NCBI GenBank assembly: GCA_013335275.1
Contig: JAAXVX010000001.1
Location: 13,736 to 19,779, forward strand
From: Bacteroidales bacterium
GTDB lineage: Bacteria; Bacteroidota; Bacteroidia; Bacteroidales; UBA932
Reading direction: 5' to 3'
DNA: 6,044 nt
Position 1 is the stretch's first letter, and each line of letters begins with the position of its first letter. Positions 1 to 6,010 of the stretch are shown here, piece after piece. The notes beneath the pieces are model-generated. The model saw only the letters and a program-made list of their open reading frames with translations, searched no databases and had not been told where the DNA came from. A program made the translations under genes and the position numbers.

Positions 1-252
1 CTCCAGGTTTGCGTTAATCTCAACAATTTTTCCGGAAACAGGCATAAGGCCGTCTGCCACAGTTTTTACTGCCTCAATGGCACCAAAAACTTCACCCAGG
101 TCAAGGGTTTCCCCTTCGGTTTGAATGTCAACAAAAACGATGTCTCCTAATTGTCCTTGTGCGAAGTCGGTAATACCAATGGTTGCGATATTACCTTCAA
201 CAAGAACCCACTCGTGGTCATTGCTGTACTTTAGATTTGCAGGTATATTCAT
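1..252 (-). CDS. gcvH: Glycine cleavage system H protein, N-terminal part (cut by window edge)
   Basis: GcvH is the cytoplasmic lipoyl-bearing shuttle of the glycine cleavage system; it carries the aminomethyl group from the P protein to the T protein and electrons to the L protein. Reading the minus strand from the ATG at 252-250 gives 84 open codons to the window edge, beginning [16 protein letters not shown]. The N-terminal YSNDHEWV block, [17 protein letters not shown] (residues about 26-42) and [12 protein letters not shown] (about 57-68) are characteristic of the family; K63 is the expected lipoylated lysine. The family is usually about 125-130 residues, so roughly 40 C-terminal residues lie beyond position 1. 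The gene follows ruvA on the same strand after a 46-nt gap that holds a possible promoter of its own. Family assignment is firm; the missing C-terminus cannot be assessed. Confidence 0.95.
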   Translation of the reverse strand, partial: MNIPANLKYSNDHEWVLVEGNIATIGITDFAQGQLGDIVFVDIQTEGETLDLGEVFGAIEAVKTVADGLMPVSGKIVEINANLE

Positions 253-274
253 AATTCTGTTATTAAATTTGAGG

Positions 275-282
275 CAAATGTA
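275..282 (-). promoter_or_regulatory. Possible -7 element for gcvH (TACATTTG)
   Basis: On the minus strand this octamer matches the Bacteroidota sigma-ABfr -7 consensus TAnnTTTG and lies 22 nt before the gcvH ATG, so initiation about 7 nt downstream would leave a leader of roughly 16 nt. No TTG/TTTG -33 element is visible at the usual distance, so this is only a plausible promoter; gcvH could also be read through from ruvA. Confidence 0.35.
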
Positions 283-298
283 TGAAATATATTTAATA

Positions 299-889
299 TT
301 ATAACCTTTTTAGAGCAAGCTTAATGAGGTCTTCCAGCCGGCATCCCGGCAACTCTTTTAAAATTGAGTCCAGTACTTTTTCGACATTTTGTTTGGAGAA
401 ACCGAGCAAAACAAGAGCAGAAAGTGCCTCATCCCTTTGAGTAGGAACGCCTCCTTCGTAAAAACTGCCGGAAATGTCGGCAACGCCACCTTTTATAATC
501 TTGTCTTTTAGTTCAATAAGCAATCTCTGAGCAGTTTTGAGGCCAATACCCTTAATGCTTTTAAGTTTATTAATGTCTCCGGTTATTATTGCATTGCGTA
601 TCTCTTCGGACGTCATGGAAGAAAGCATGGTCCTTGCTGTATTTGGCCCGATTCCGGAAACTTCAATCAGGTGACAAAAAATCACCCTCTCTTCTTTATC
701 GTAAAAACCGAAGAAAAGCTCAATGTCTTCTCTTATATGGTGATATATGTAGAGTTTGGTATTTGCACCAGGCTGCAGCTTAGAATAAGTCTGAAGAGAA
801 ATCAAAACCTTGTACCCGATATTATTTGTCTCTAAAACAACTTCTGTTGGGGTAAGTTCTGCAAGAATGCCTTTTATGTAGTCGTACAT
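299..889 (-). CDS. ruvA: Holliday junction branch migration complex subunit RuvA
   Basis: RuvA binds Holliday junctions as a tetramer and loads the RuvB helicase for branch migration during recombinational repair. The 196-residue product has normal family length. Residues 1-63 (start [12 protein letters not shown], with [19 protein letters not shown] at about 50-68) form the N-terminal OB-fold domain. Two helix-hairpin-helix DNA-binding motifs follow: [18 protein letters not shown] (about 74-91) and [20 protein letters not shown] (about 109-128). After a flexible linker (about 131-150), residues 151-196 form the small C-terminal domain that contacts RuvB, including [13 protein letters not shown]. 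The ATG at 889-887 is supported by the conserved MYDYIKG start. The gene is divergent from sufS and lies upstream of gcvH on the same strand. ruvB and ruvC are not in the window, which is common in this phylum. Nothing looks damaged. Confidence 0.97.
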   Translation of the reverse strand: MYDYIKGILAELTPTEVVLETNNIGYKVLISLQTYSKLQPGANTKLYIYHHIREDIELFFGFYDKEERVIFCHLIEVSGIGPNTARTMLSSMTSEEIRNAIITGDINKLKSIKGIGLKTAQRLLIELKDKIIKGGVADISGSFYEGGVPTQRDEALSALVLLGFSKQNVEKVLDSILKELPGCRLEDLIKLALKRL

Positions 890-913
890 TTTGTCTTATT
901 TAAACATTTATGG

Positions 914-921
914 CAAATTTA
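914..921 (-). promoter_or_regulatory. Possible -7 element for ruvA (TAAATTTG)
   Basis: Read on the minus strand, this octamer is a full match to TAnnTTTG and lies 24 nt before the ruvA start, giving an inferred leader of under 20 nt. A good -33 TTTG is missing; the nearest candidate is a TTTC about 20 bp upstream. It sits in the 114-bp divergent region shared with sufS. Confidence 0.4.
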
Positions 922-937
922 TGTTTTTTAAGGTATA

Positions 938-964
938 TTGAGAAACTTTGTTTTGCTAATTTTG
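938..964 (+). promoter_or_regulatory. Probable sufS-operon promoter (TTG at 938-940, TAATTTTG at 957-964)
   Basis: TAATTTTG matches the Bacteroidota -7 element TAnnTTTG exactly. A TTG lies 16 bp upstream, somewhat closer than the usual distance of roughly 17-23 bp, so the -33 assignment is less sure than the -7. Initiation around position 971 would give a leader of about 33 nt before the sufS ATG. It probably drives sufS, sufE, the DUF59 gene, folK and perhaps the AraC-family gene, because no convincing promoter was seen in the short gaps between them. Confidence 0.5.
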
Positions 965-1003
965 TGCGATATATAAAGTAAAAACTGTCAGAAAAAGAGA
1001 TAA

Positions 1004-2230
1004 ATGGAGTTATACAACAATATAGAAAAAATTCGGGAACAGTTTCCCGCTCTCACACAAAGGGTTAATAACCGGGAGTTGGTTTACTTCGACAATGGGG
1101 CAACTGCGCAAAAGCCTGTGGGCGTCATCAGTCTGCTTAACGAAATGAACTCCGGAGTTAATGGCAACATTCACAGAGCTGTTCATGAGCTTAGTGCGCG
1201 TAGTACTATTTTATACGAAGGAGCGAGGGATGCTGTGAAATTATTTATCAATGCCGGCGACAGAGGAGAAATTATATTCACTTCCGGTACTACAGCCTCG
1301 ATAAACCTCGTGGCAAATAGTTTTACATCCACTTTCATTAACAAAGGGGACGTAATTCTGTTAACGGAGGCCGAACACCATTCAAATCTTGTTCCCTGGC
1401 AAATGGCGTGTAGCAGGTCGGGTGCAGAACTTCGGTTTTTGCCTGTTGACGAACATGGTAACTGGAGAATGGATTTGCTGGACCAGCTTCTTGATAAACG
1501 GGTCAAACTTGTTTCTGCAGCGCATATTTCAAATGTTCTTGGCATAATCAACCCTGTTAAACAGTTAATCGACAAAGCACACTCTGCGGGAGCGAAGGTT
1601 CTTATTGACGGTGCTCAGGGAGTCGTTCATACAGAAGTTGATGTAAAAGAGCTTGATTGTGATTTTTATGTCTTTTCCGGACACAAATTGTACGGGCCTA
1701 CCGGTACCGGAATTCTTTACGGGAAAAAGAATTTGCTTGAAGAGATGGTTCCCTGGATGGGTGGTGGCGATATGGTTGGTTCTGTTAGTCTTGAGAAATT
1801 TTCATTTGCCGAATTACCTCTGAAATTTGAAGCCGGAACTCCAAATTTTATTGGCGCAGCTGCTCTTGGAGAGGCAATTAAATTCATGAACAGCATTGAC
1901 AAGGGGTTTGCAGAAAAGCACGAAAAAGAGATTATATCGTTTATTATCCGGGAGCTTTCTAAAATTGAAGGAATTCGTATTTATGGTTTGGGAGAAAACA
2001 AGATTTCTTTGTTCTCTTTTAATATTGAGGGCATTCACCCTTCGGATCTGGCTATTTTGCTTAACAAAATGGGCGTTGCAGTCCGTTCCGGAATGATGTG
2101 CTGCGAACCTCTCATGAGCCGGTATGGAGTAACCGGTATGGTAAGGGCCTCTCTTGCAGTGTATAATACGATGAAGGAAGCCGAAATATTCATCGAATCC
2201 GTAAAAAGAGGCGTAAGAATGTTATCGTAG
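1004..2230 (+). CDS. sufS: Cysteine desulfurase, SufS type (group II)
   Basis: This PLP enzyme converts cysteine to alanine and holds the released sulfur as a persulfide for Fe-S cluster assembly in the cytoplasm. The 408-residue protein has usual SufS length. Visible landmarks are YFDNGATAQKP (28-38), the cofactor-stacking histidine in TEAEHHSNLVPWQ (H125), IDGAQGVVH with D202 contacting the pyridine nitrogen, the Schiff-base lysine K228 in FSGHKLYGPTGTGILYG, and the active-site segment RSGMMCCEPLMSRYG (361-375) followed by MVRASLAVYNT. C366 aligns with the catalytic cysteine of E. coli SufS (C364). The histidine pair normally preceding that cysteine is replaced by two methionines, and a second cysteine, C367, follows. 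The ATG at 1004 gives the family-typical N-terminus; the leader is A-rich with only a weak AAGAGA purine run. It heads the suf run, with sufE 55 nt downstream. Confidence 0.96.
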   Translation: MELYNNIEKIREQFPALTQRVNNRELVYFDNGATAQKPVGVISLLNEMNSGVNGNIHRAVHELSARSTILYEGARDAVKLFINAGDRGEIIFTSGTTASINLVANSFTSTFINKGDVILLTEAEHHSNLVPWQMACSRSGAELRFLPVDEHGNWRMDLLDQLLDKRVKLVSAAHISNVLGIINPVKQLIDKAHSAGAKVLIDGAQGVVHTEVDVKELDCDFYVFSGHKLYGPTGTGILYGKKNLLEEMVPWMGGGDMVGSVSLEKFSFAELPLKFEAGTPNFIGAAALGEAIKFMNSIDKGFAEKHEKEIISFIIRELSKIEGIRIYGLGENKISLFSFNIEGIHPSDLAILLNKMGVAVRSGMMCCEPLMSRYGVTGMVRASLAVYNTMKEAEIFIESVKRGVRMLS

Positions 2231-2285
2231 GTATCAATTATATAGATAAGCAGCTTTAAAAACAAGATATTTAAAAAAATATATA

Positions 2286-2711
2286 ATGACAATTAAAGAG
2301 GTAGAGCAGCAAATTGTAGAGGAATTTTCGATTTTTACAGACTGGTTAGACAAATATGAGTACATAATTGAACTTGGTAAGTCGCTTCCTATAATAAATG
2401 AAAAGGGGAAAGACGAGAAAAATCTCATAAAGGGATGTCAGTCAAGAGTATGGCTTGCTGCTGATTATATTGACGGGAAGATATATTTTACCGCGGACAG
2501 CGATGCAATAATAACAAAAGGTATTATTTCTCTTTTGGTAAGGGTTTTTTCGGGAAGAACCCCTCAGGAAATCATTGATGCCGATCTTTTATTCATTAAA
2601 GAGATAGGCCTTGAAGAGAATCTCTCTCCAACAAGAGCAAATGGTCTTTTATCCATGATCAGGCAAATTAAATTTTATGCTGTTGCTTTTGCGGCAAACA
2701 AGAATAGCTAA
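2286..2711 (+). CDS. sufE: Cysteine desulfuration protein SufE
   Basis: SufE takes persulfide sulfur from SufS and stimulates its turnover, passing the sulfur to the SufBCD scaffold. The 141-residue product matches the family length. C51 in IKGCQSRVWL is the sulfur-accepting cysteine, at the same residue number as in E. coli SufE. The C-terminal LSPTRANGLLSMIRQIK (113-129) is the conserved second motif, with R117 matching the E. coli arginine implicated in the SufS interaction. The region ITKGIISLLVRVFSGRTPQEI (76-96) is also typical. The ATG at 2286 follows an AT-rich 55-nt gap with no clear ribosome binding site and no TAnnTTTG, so transcription most likely continues from sufS. The next gene starts 10 nt after its stop. 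Adjacent to its own desulfurase, the assignment is secure. Confidence 0.96.
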   Translation: MTIKEVEQQIVEEFSIFTDWLDKYEYIIELGKSLPIINEKGKDEKNLIKGCQSRVWLAADYIDGKIYFTADSDAIITKGIISLLVRVFSGRTPQEIIDADLLFIKEIGLEENLSPTRANGLLSMIRQIKFYAVAFAANKNS

Positions 2712-2721
2712 ATTATTAAAT

Positions 2722-3024
2722 ATGAGTGTTGAAAAGAATATTGTGCTGGCTTTAAAGCAGGTCCATGACCCGGAAATTCCGGTGAATGTTTATGATCTTG
2801 GGCTCATTTACGATATAAGAGTAGATGAAAACAAAAAGGCATTTATAAAGATGACACTTACGGCTCCTAATTGTCCAATGGCCGATCAGCTGTTGCAGGA
2901 TGTTTATGACGCGGTAATGGATGTTCCCACTATTGAGGACGTTGCTATTGAACTTACTTTCGACCCGCCGTGGAGCAAAAACAGAATGAGCGAAGAGGCT
3001 TTGCTTGAACTGGGATTATTATAA
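2722..3024 (+). CDS. DUF59/MIP18-family Fe-S cluster assembly factor (SufT-like)
   Basis: This 100-residue single-domain protein belongs to the MIP18/DUF59 family (relatives: SufT, PaaD, YitW and eukaryotic CIA2), whose members assist Fe-S cluster maturation or delivery; the exact step is not settled. Diagnostic features are HDPEIPVNVYDLGLIYDI (15-32), the conserved cysteine C51 in TAPNCPMADQLL, and the terminal DPPWSKNRMSEEALLELGL (81-99). An upstream in-frame ATG at 2677 would add 15 residues but lies inside sufE; the ATG at 2722 puts the normal family N-terminus 10 nt after the sufE stop and is preferred. folK begins 1 nt after its stop, suggesting coupled translation. Placement behind sufS-sufE supports a role in the SUF pathway. 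It has no additional domain, so calling it SufT itself would be an inference. Confidence 0.92.
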   Translation: MSVEKNIVLALKQVHDPEIPVNVYDLGLIYDIRVDENKKAFIKMTLTAPNCPMADQLLQDVYDAVMDVPTIEDVAIELTFDPPWSKNRMSEEALLELGLL

Positions 3025-3025
3025 A

Positions 3026-3520
3026 ATGCATAAAGTTTATTTGCTTCTGGGCAGTAACAGAGGGAATAAAGCCCTCCTTCTTGAAAAGGCAGTAGAAAGG
3101 CTGAATTCTATTTCCCTTAAGCCTGTTATTTCCTCATCTCTTTTCGAGAGCGAGCCGTGGGGCTTTAATGCGGTAGAGTGGTTTTTAAACAAGGCGGTTA
3201 TGATTGAAACCGATCTTTCGCCCGAAGTTCTTTTGTCACAGATTCTTAATATAGAAAAAGAGCTCGGACGGGTAAGAGGTGTTCTAAAAGAGGGATATGA
3301 ATCGAGGGAGATTGACATTGATATTTTGTTATATGACAACCTGGTTAATGATAGTGAAATCTTATCAATACCTCACCCCAGGATGCATTTGCGTAAATTT
3401 GTATTAGAACCGCTGATGGAGATTGCTCCCAATATTGTGCATCCGCTTTTTGGTAAAACGATTAAAGAACTAAATAAAATCTGTCCCGATAAATCTATTG
3501 TGAAAATGAAGGAATTATGA
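3026..3520 (+). CDS. folK: 2-amino-4-hydroxy-6-hydroxymethyldihydropteridine diphosphokinase (HPPK)
   Basis: FolK transfers pyrophosphate from ATP to 6-hydroxymethyl-7,8-dihydropterin, the step before dihydropteroate synthase in folate synthesis. The 164-residue product is near family length. It shows the N-terminal VYLLLGSNRGNK (4-15), SSSLFESEPWGF (36-47) and FLNKAVMIET (53-62). The ELGRVRG block (79-85) follows, then SREIDIDILLYDN (93-105), in which D97 and D99 match the magnesium-binding aspartates of the E. coli enzyme. IPHPRMHLRKFVLEPLMEIAP (115-135) is the usual C-terminal signature. An in-frame ATG at 3005 adds seven residues within the DUF59 gene; the start at 3026 fits the conserved N-terminus and leaves a 1-nt gap after the preceding stop, so translation is probably coupled. 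The 3' end overlaps the next gene by ATGA. The protein is a stand-alone HPPK, not fused to FolB or FolP. Confidence 0.95.
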   Translation: MHKVYLLLGSNRGNKALLLEKAVERLNSISLKPVISSSLFESEPWGFNAVEWFLNKAVMIETDLSPEVLLSQILNIEKELGRVRGVLKEGYESREIDIDILLYDNLVNDSEILSIPHPRMHLRKFVLEPLMEIAPNIVHPLFGKTIKELNKICPDKSIVKMKEL

Positions 3521-4428
3521 AAAATTCTTTGTTTACAGATACCAGGGGAAGAGAAATTCCTTCATTTGATTTGCAGGTGGGAGAGGAAAATGTCCTTTTT
3601 GCTTTTAGGACAATGGAGGAGATTTGGGATGAGTCCGGAAGCGAGGCTGACCCTCCGCACAGACACAATTTCTATACAATTATCTTTATTAAAACAGGTA
3701 TCGGTACTCATATAATTGATTATAAAGAATATGATATAGTTTCCGGCCGGGTTTTCTTTCTTTCTCCCGGACAGGTTCATCAGGTTTATACTCCGGAAAA
3801 ACCGATTGGTCTGGTGATAATGTTTACAAAGGACTTTCTCTGTAAATACAACATAAGCGAAGATTTTTTATCAAACATTGCCCTTTTCTCTGACCATCCG
3901 GAAGCTTCTCCTGTAGATGTCGGATTGGAAGGGTCCGAAAAACTGCAATATATTGGAAAAGAGATAGAACAACTTTTTAAGAGAGGGGAGAGGTTTGTGA
4001 ATGATGCAGTTGCGTCATGGCTTAAGCTATTTTTAATAGAATGTAACAGTGCCGCCGAACACCTGTTTGCCGGAAACACACAGTTTATGGAAACAGGAAG
4101 GAGTATTGCCGGAGAGTTTAAAAAGCTGGTTGAAGAGAAATTTAATGAGTGGCACCTTGTGGGAGATTACTCTAAGGCACTTAATATAACTCCGGACTAC
4201 CTTAATAACGTTTTAAAAAGCACTACAGGAACAAATGCCAAAGAGTACATTCAAAACAGACTCATTCTTGAGGCAAGAAGGCTTGGTGTTCATACGAGTC
4301 TGTCTTCGAAAGAGATAGCCTATAAACTTGGTTTTCTTGATCCGGCCCATTTCAGCACTTTTTATAAAACTACAGCGGGAGAAACTTTTTCTGATTTTAG
4401 GAACAAATCGGAAAACTACAACAGATAG
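3517..4428 (+). CDS. AraC-family transcriptional regulator
   Basis: This is a 303-residue DNA-binding regulator with an N-terminal cupin-like effector domain and a C-terminal AraC/XylS domain. In the N-terminal part, DPPHRHNFYTIIFIKTGIGTH (45-65) and VFFLSPGQVHQVYTPEKPIGLVIMF (79-103) are the typical double-stranded beta-helix strands of the AraC-binding domain. The C-terminal domain carries two helix-turn-helix units: about 214-240 (LVGDYSKALNITPDYLNNVLKSTTG) and about 262-292 (LSSKEIAYKLGFLDPAHFSTFYKTTAGETFSDFR). The latter is the best-conserved AraC signature. The start overlaps the folK stop as ATGA, with AAGGA three bases upstream. No signal peptide or membrane segment is evident. The inducer is unknown. 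It directly precedes the pirin/nitroreductase pair, which is the likeliest target by position; autoregulation or a distant target is equally unproven. Confidence 0.93.
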   Translation: MKNSLFTDTRGREIPSFDLQVGEENVLFAFRTMEEIWDESGSEADPPHRHNFYTIIFIKTGIGTHIIDYKEYDIVSGRVFFLSPGQVHQVYTPEKPIGLVIMFTKDFLCKYNISEDFLSNIALFSDHPEASPVDVGLEGSEKLQYIGKEIEQLFKRGERFVNDAVASWLKLFLIECNSAAEHLFAGNTQFMETGRSIAGEFKKLVEEKFNEWHLVGDYSKALNITPDYLNNVLKSTTGTNAKEYIQNRLILEARRLGVHTSLSSKEIAYKLGFLDPAHFSTFYKTTAGETFSDFRNKSENYNR

Positions 4429-4441
4429 CCGGGTTTTTACA

Positions 4442-4472
4442 TTGACCGCCCTTTCCGGACCCGTTACCTTTG
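4442..4472 (+). promoter_or_regulatory. Bacteroidota-type promoter for the pirin/nitroreductase pair
   Basis: TTG at 4442-4444 and TACCTTTG at 4465-4472 are separated by 20 bp, fitting the established TTG/TAnnTTTG Bacteroidota promoter architecture. Initiation near 4479 would give a leader of roughly 19 nt before the ATG at 4498. It lies within the 69-bp gap after the AraC-family gene, so the two downstream genes form a separate transcription unit. This is the best promoter match in the window. Confidence 0.8.
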
Positions 4473-4497
4473 CAACATAATTTAAAAAGATAAGATT

Positions 4498-5226
4498 ATG
4501 GAAGCAAAATCAACAAAATACAATATCGTAAAAGCCGAAAGCAGAGGACATGCAAGTCATGGATGGCTCACTTCGCATCACTCTTTTTCATTTGCCAATT
4601 ATTACAATCCGGAAAGAATTCATTTCGGTGCGCTAAGGGTTATCAACGACGACACAATTGCTCCTTCGGAAGGATTTGGCAAACACCCGCACGATAATAT
4701 GGAGATAATAACTATCCCTCTCAGGGGAGAATTGAGCCACGGAGACAGCATGGGCAACAGTTCTGTAATAAGAGAGGGAGAGATTCAGGTTATGAGTGCC
4801 GGAACCGGTGTTATTCACAGCGAAGTCAACAGCAGTAAAACAGATGAAGTTGAGTTGCTGCAGATATGGGTTTTCCCAAATAAAAAAAGTGTTGCCCCAA
4901 GATATGAGCAAATAGTTCTGGATAAGACAAAATTGGCAAATAAATTCGGGCAGATACTATCTCCTGATACGAAAGACGAAGGAGTATGGATTCACCAGAA
5001 TGCATGGTTCAATATGGGAGAATTTGAGAAGGGAATTACTCAGGATTATGATGTTAAGAAAGCCGGAGACGGATTATACATTTTTGTAATCGAGGGAGTG
5101 GTTAATATAGACGGACATAAATTAAACAAAAGAGACGCAATAACTGTTTCTGATGCAGAAAAAGTGACTGTGACTTCAGAAGAGAATTCAAAAGTTCTTA
5201 TTATAGAAGTTCCTATGGCGTGGTAA
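4498..5226 (+). CDS. Pirin family protein (cupin; YhhW/quercetin 2,3-dioxygenase-like)
   Basis: Pirins are cytoplasmic metal-binding bicupins; some bacterial members (E. coli YhhW) show quercetin 2,3-dioxygenase activity in vitro, but physiological roles vary and are mostly unknown. The 242-residue product has the standard length. The signature runs from HGWLTSHHSFSFANYYNP (21-38) through FGALRVINDD to GFGKHPHDNMEIITIPLRG (59-77) and MSAGTGVIHSE (99-109). H63, H65, H107 and E109 fit the expected metal-binding set, so the site looks intact. ELLQIWVFPNKKSVAPRYEQ (119-138) links to the second cupin domain, ending KVLIIEVPMAW. The leader is A/T-rich with no clear Shine-Dalgarno, which is usual for the phylum. 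The gene follows a strong promoter match, and a nitroreductase starts 37 nt after its stop. The family call is secure; the substrate is not known. Confidence 0.95.
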   Translation: MEAKSTKYNIVKAESRGHASHGWLTSHHSFSFANYYNPERIHFGALRVINDDTIAPSEGFGKHPHDNMEIITIPLRGELSHGDSMGNSSVIREGEIQVMSAGTGVIHSEVNSSKTDEVELLQIWVFPNKKSVAPRYEQIVLDKTKLANKFGQILSPDTKDEGVWIHQNAWFNMGEFEKGITQDYDVKKAGDGLYIFVIEGVVNIDGHKLNKRDAITVSDAEKVTVTSEENSKVLIIEVPMAW

Positions 5227-5263
5227 TTAAATAAAAAAATCAAAAACAATTAATTTTAAAAAT

Positions 5264-5893
5264 ATGAGTATAGTAGAAAGCCTAAAATGGCGTTATGCAA
5301 CAAAAAAATTCGATACTGCAAAAAAAATATCAAAGGAAAACCTGGAGTATCTTAAAGAGGCCGTAAGCCTTATTCCATCATCATACGGACTTCAGCCATA
5401 TAAAGTAATGATTATTGAAAATCCGGCTATCCGTGAAAAGCTCAGAGAAGCCGCCTGGGGACAAGCGCAGCTCACAGAAGCATCTCAGATATTTCTGTTT
5501 TGTAATTTCACGTCTATGGGACCGGAAAAAATTGATGAATTCTTAAACCTGGGCGCAGCCATTAATAGTTATGACCCTGCCTCAACAAAAGGATACGGAG
5601 ACATGATGAAAGGTCAGATGGCAAGTATGTCCGGCGAGCAGATAATAAACTGGACATCTAAGCAAACTTATATTGCTCTTGGTTCTTTGCTGGCTGCTGC
5701 ATCGGAACTCAGAATAGATTCCTGCCCTATGGAAGGTTTCGATAAAGCTAAATTTGACGAGATCCTCGGCTTAAAAGAGAAGGGCCTTACAGCATCTGTT
5801 CTTGGCGCGGTTGGTTACCGTTCTGCTGAAGACTCACATCAGTTCCTGAAGAAAGTAAGGAAGCCGGTGAATGAGCTTTTCGAAATGATTTAA
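5264..5893 (+). CDS. NAD(P)H-dependent oxidoreductase, nitroreductase family (NfsB-like)
   Basis: This 209-residue protein is an FMN-dependent oxidoreductase of the nitroreductase fold, which uses NAD(P)H to reduce quinones, nitro compounds or other electrophiles; its physiological substrate is unknown. The N-terminal MSIVESLKWRYATKKFD matches the start of E. coli NfsB, with R10 and K14 at the positions of its FMN-phosphate contacts. PSSYGLQPYKVMII (38-51) corresponds to the NfsB PSS...QPW block. SKQTYIALGSLLAAASELRIDSCPMEGFD (132-160) is the typical dimer and flavin region. Near the C-terminus, K197-V198-R199 aligns with the NfsB KSR flavin contact. The gap after the pirin gene is only 37 nt of A/T-rich DNA without a TAnnTTTG match, so co-transcription is likely. 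A large inverted repeat begins 9 nt after the stop. Confidence 0.95.
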   Translation: MSIVESLKWRYATKKFDTAKKISKENLEYLKEAVSLIPSSYGLQPYKVMIIENPAIREKLREAAWGQAQLTEASQIFLFCNFTSMGPEKIDEFLNLGAAINSYDPASTKGYGDMMKGQMASMSGEQIINWTSKQTYIALGSLLAAASELRIDSCPMEGFDKAKFDEILGLKEKGLTASVLGAVGYRSAEDSHQFLKKVRKPVNELFEMI

Positions 5894-5901
5894 TTTTAAA
5901 T

Positions 5902-5984
5902 ATGCCAGTCAATTGATAAGGGCTTGTGCGTCCTCCTTCGCGTTGCTGCGTCCGGCCGAATCGCCCTTATCAATTGACTGGCAT
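5902..5984. repeat. Perfect 22-bp inverted repeat with a GC-rich 39-nt loop
   Basis: The arms at 5902-5923 and 5963-5984 are perfect reverse complements over 22 bp; the left arm begins ATGCCAGTC and ends GATAAGGGC. The intervening 39 nt (5924-5962) have 25 G or C, about 64%, in clearly AT-richer surroundings. The loop contains TGCGTCC twice, 20 bp apart (5927-5933 and 5947-5953), plus CGGCCG at 5953-5958. Each arm contains the palindrome TCAATTGA. A transcript would form a very stable hairpin that could stop or protect the upstream mRNA, but no T-run follows either arm, so it is not a classical intrinsic terminator. It could be a REP-like or MITE-like element. I do not recognise the family. 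Confidence 0.85.
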
Positions 5985-6010
5985 CTGAATACTCGAATAA
6001 CGCTCAATTA

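Noticed and set aside
1183..1575. A 130-codon open frame on the minus strand inside sufS.
   Set aside because: It lies opposite a clearly conserved gene, resembles no known family and has no promoter or ribosome binding site.
2677..2721. Extended N-terminus of the DUF59 protein from ATG at 2677.
   Set aside because: It overlaps the end of sufE and adds residues outside the family's usual start; the ATG at 2722 fits better.
3005..3025. Extended FolK N-terminus from ATG at 3005.
   Set aside because: The seven added residues overlap the DUF59 gene and precede the conserved HPPK start; the ATG at 3026 is 1 nt after the upstream stop.
3394..3401. TAAATTTG, a TAnnTTTG match inside folK that could be a promoter for the AraC-family gene.
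   Set aside because: It encodes conserved folK residues, has no TTG at the usual upstream distance and would leave a leader of over 100 nt; chance is the simpler explanation.
5902..5984. Classical Rho-independent terminator for the pirin/nitroreductase unit.
   Set aside because: The stem is strong but the loop is 39 nt and no run of T follows either arm, so the classical form does not fit; some role at the mRNA 3' end remains possible.
5902..5984. Integron attC site.
   Set aside because: The arms are perfectly paired with no extrahelical bases or the usual imperfect simple-site arrangement, and there is no integrase or gene cassette nearby in view.
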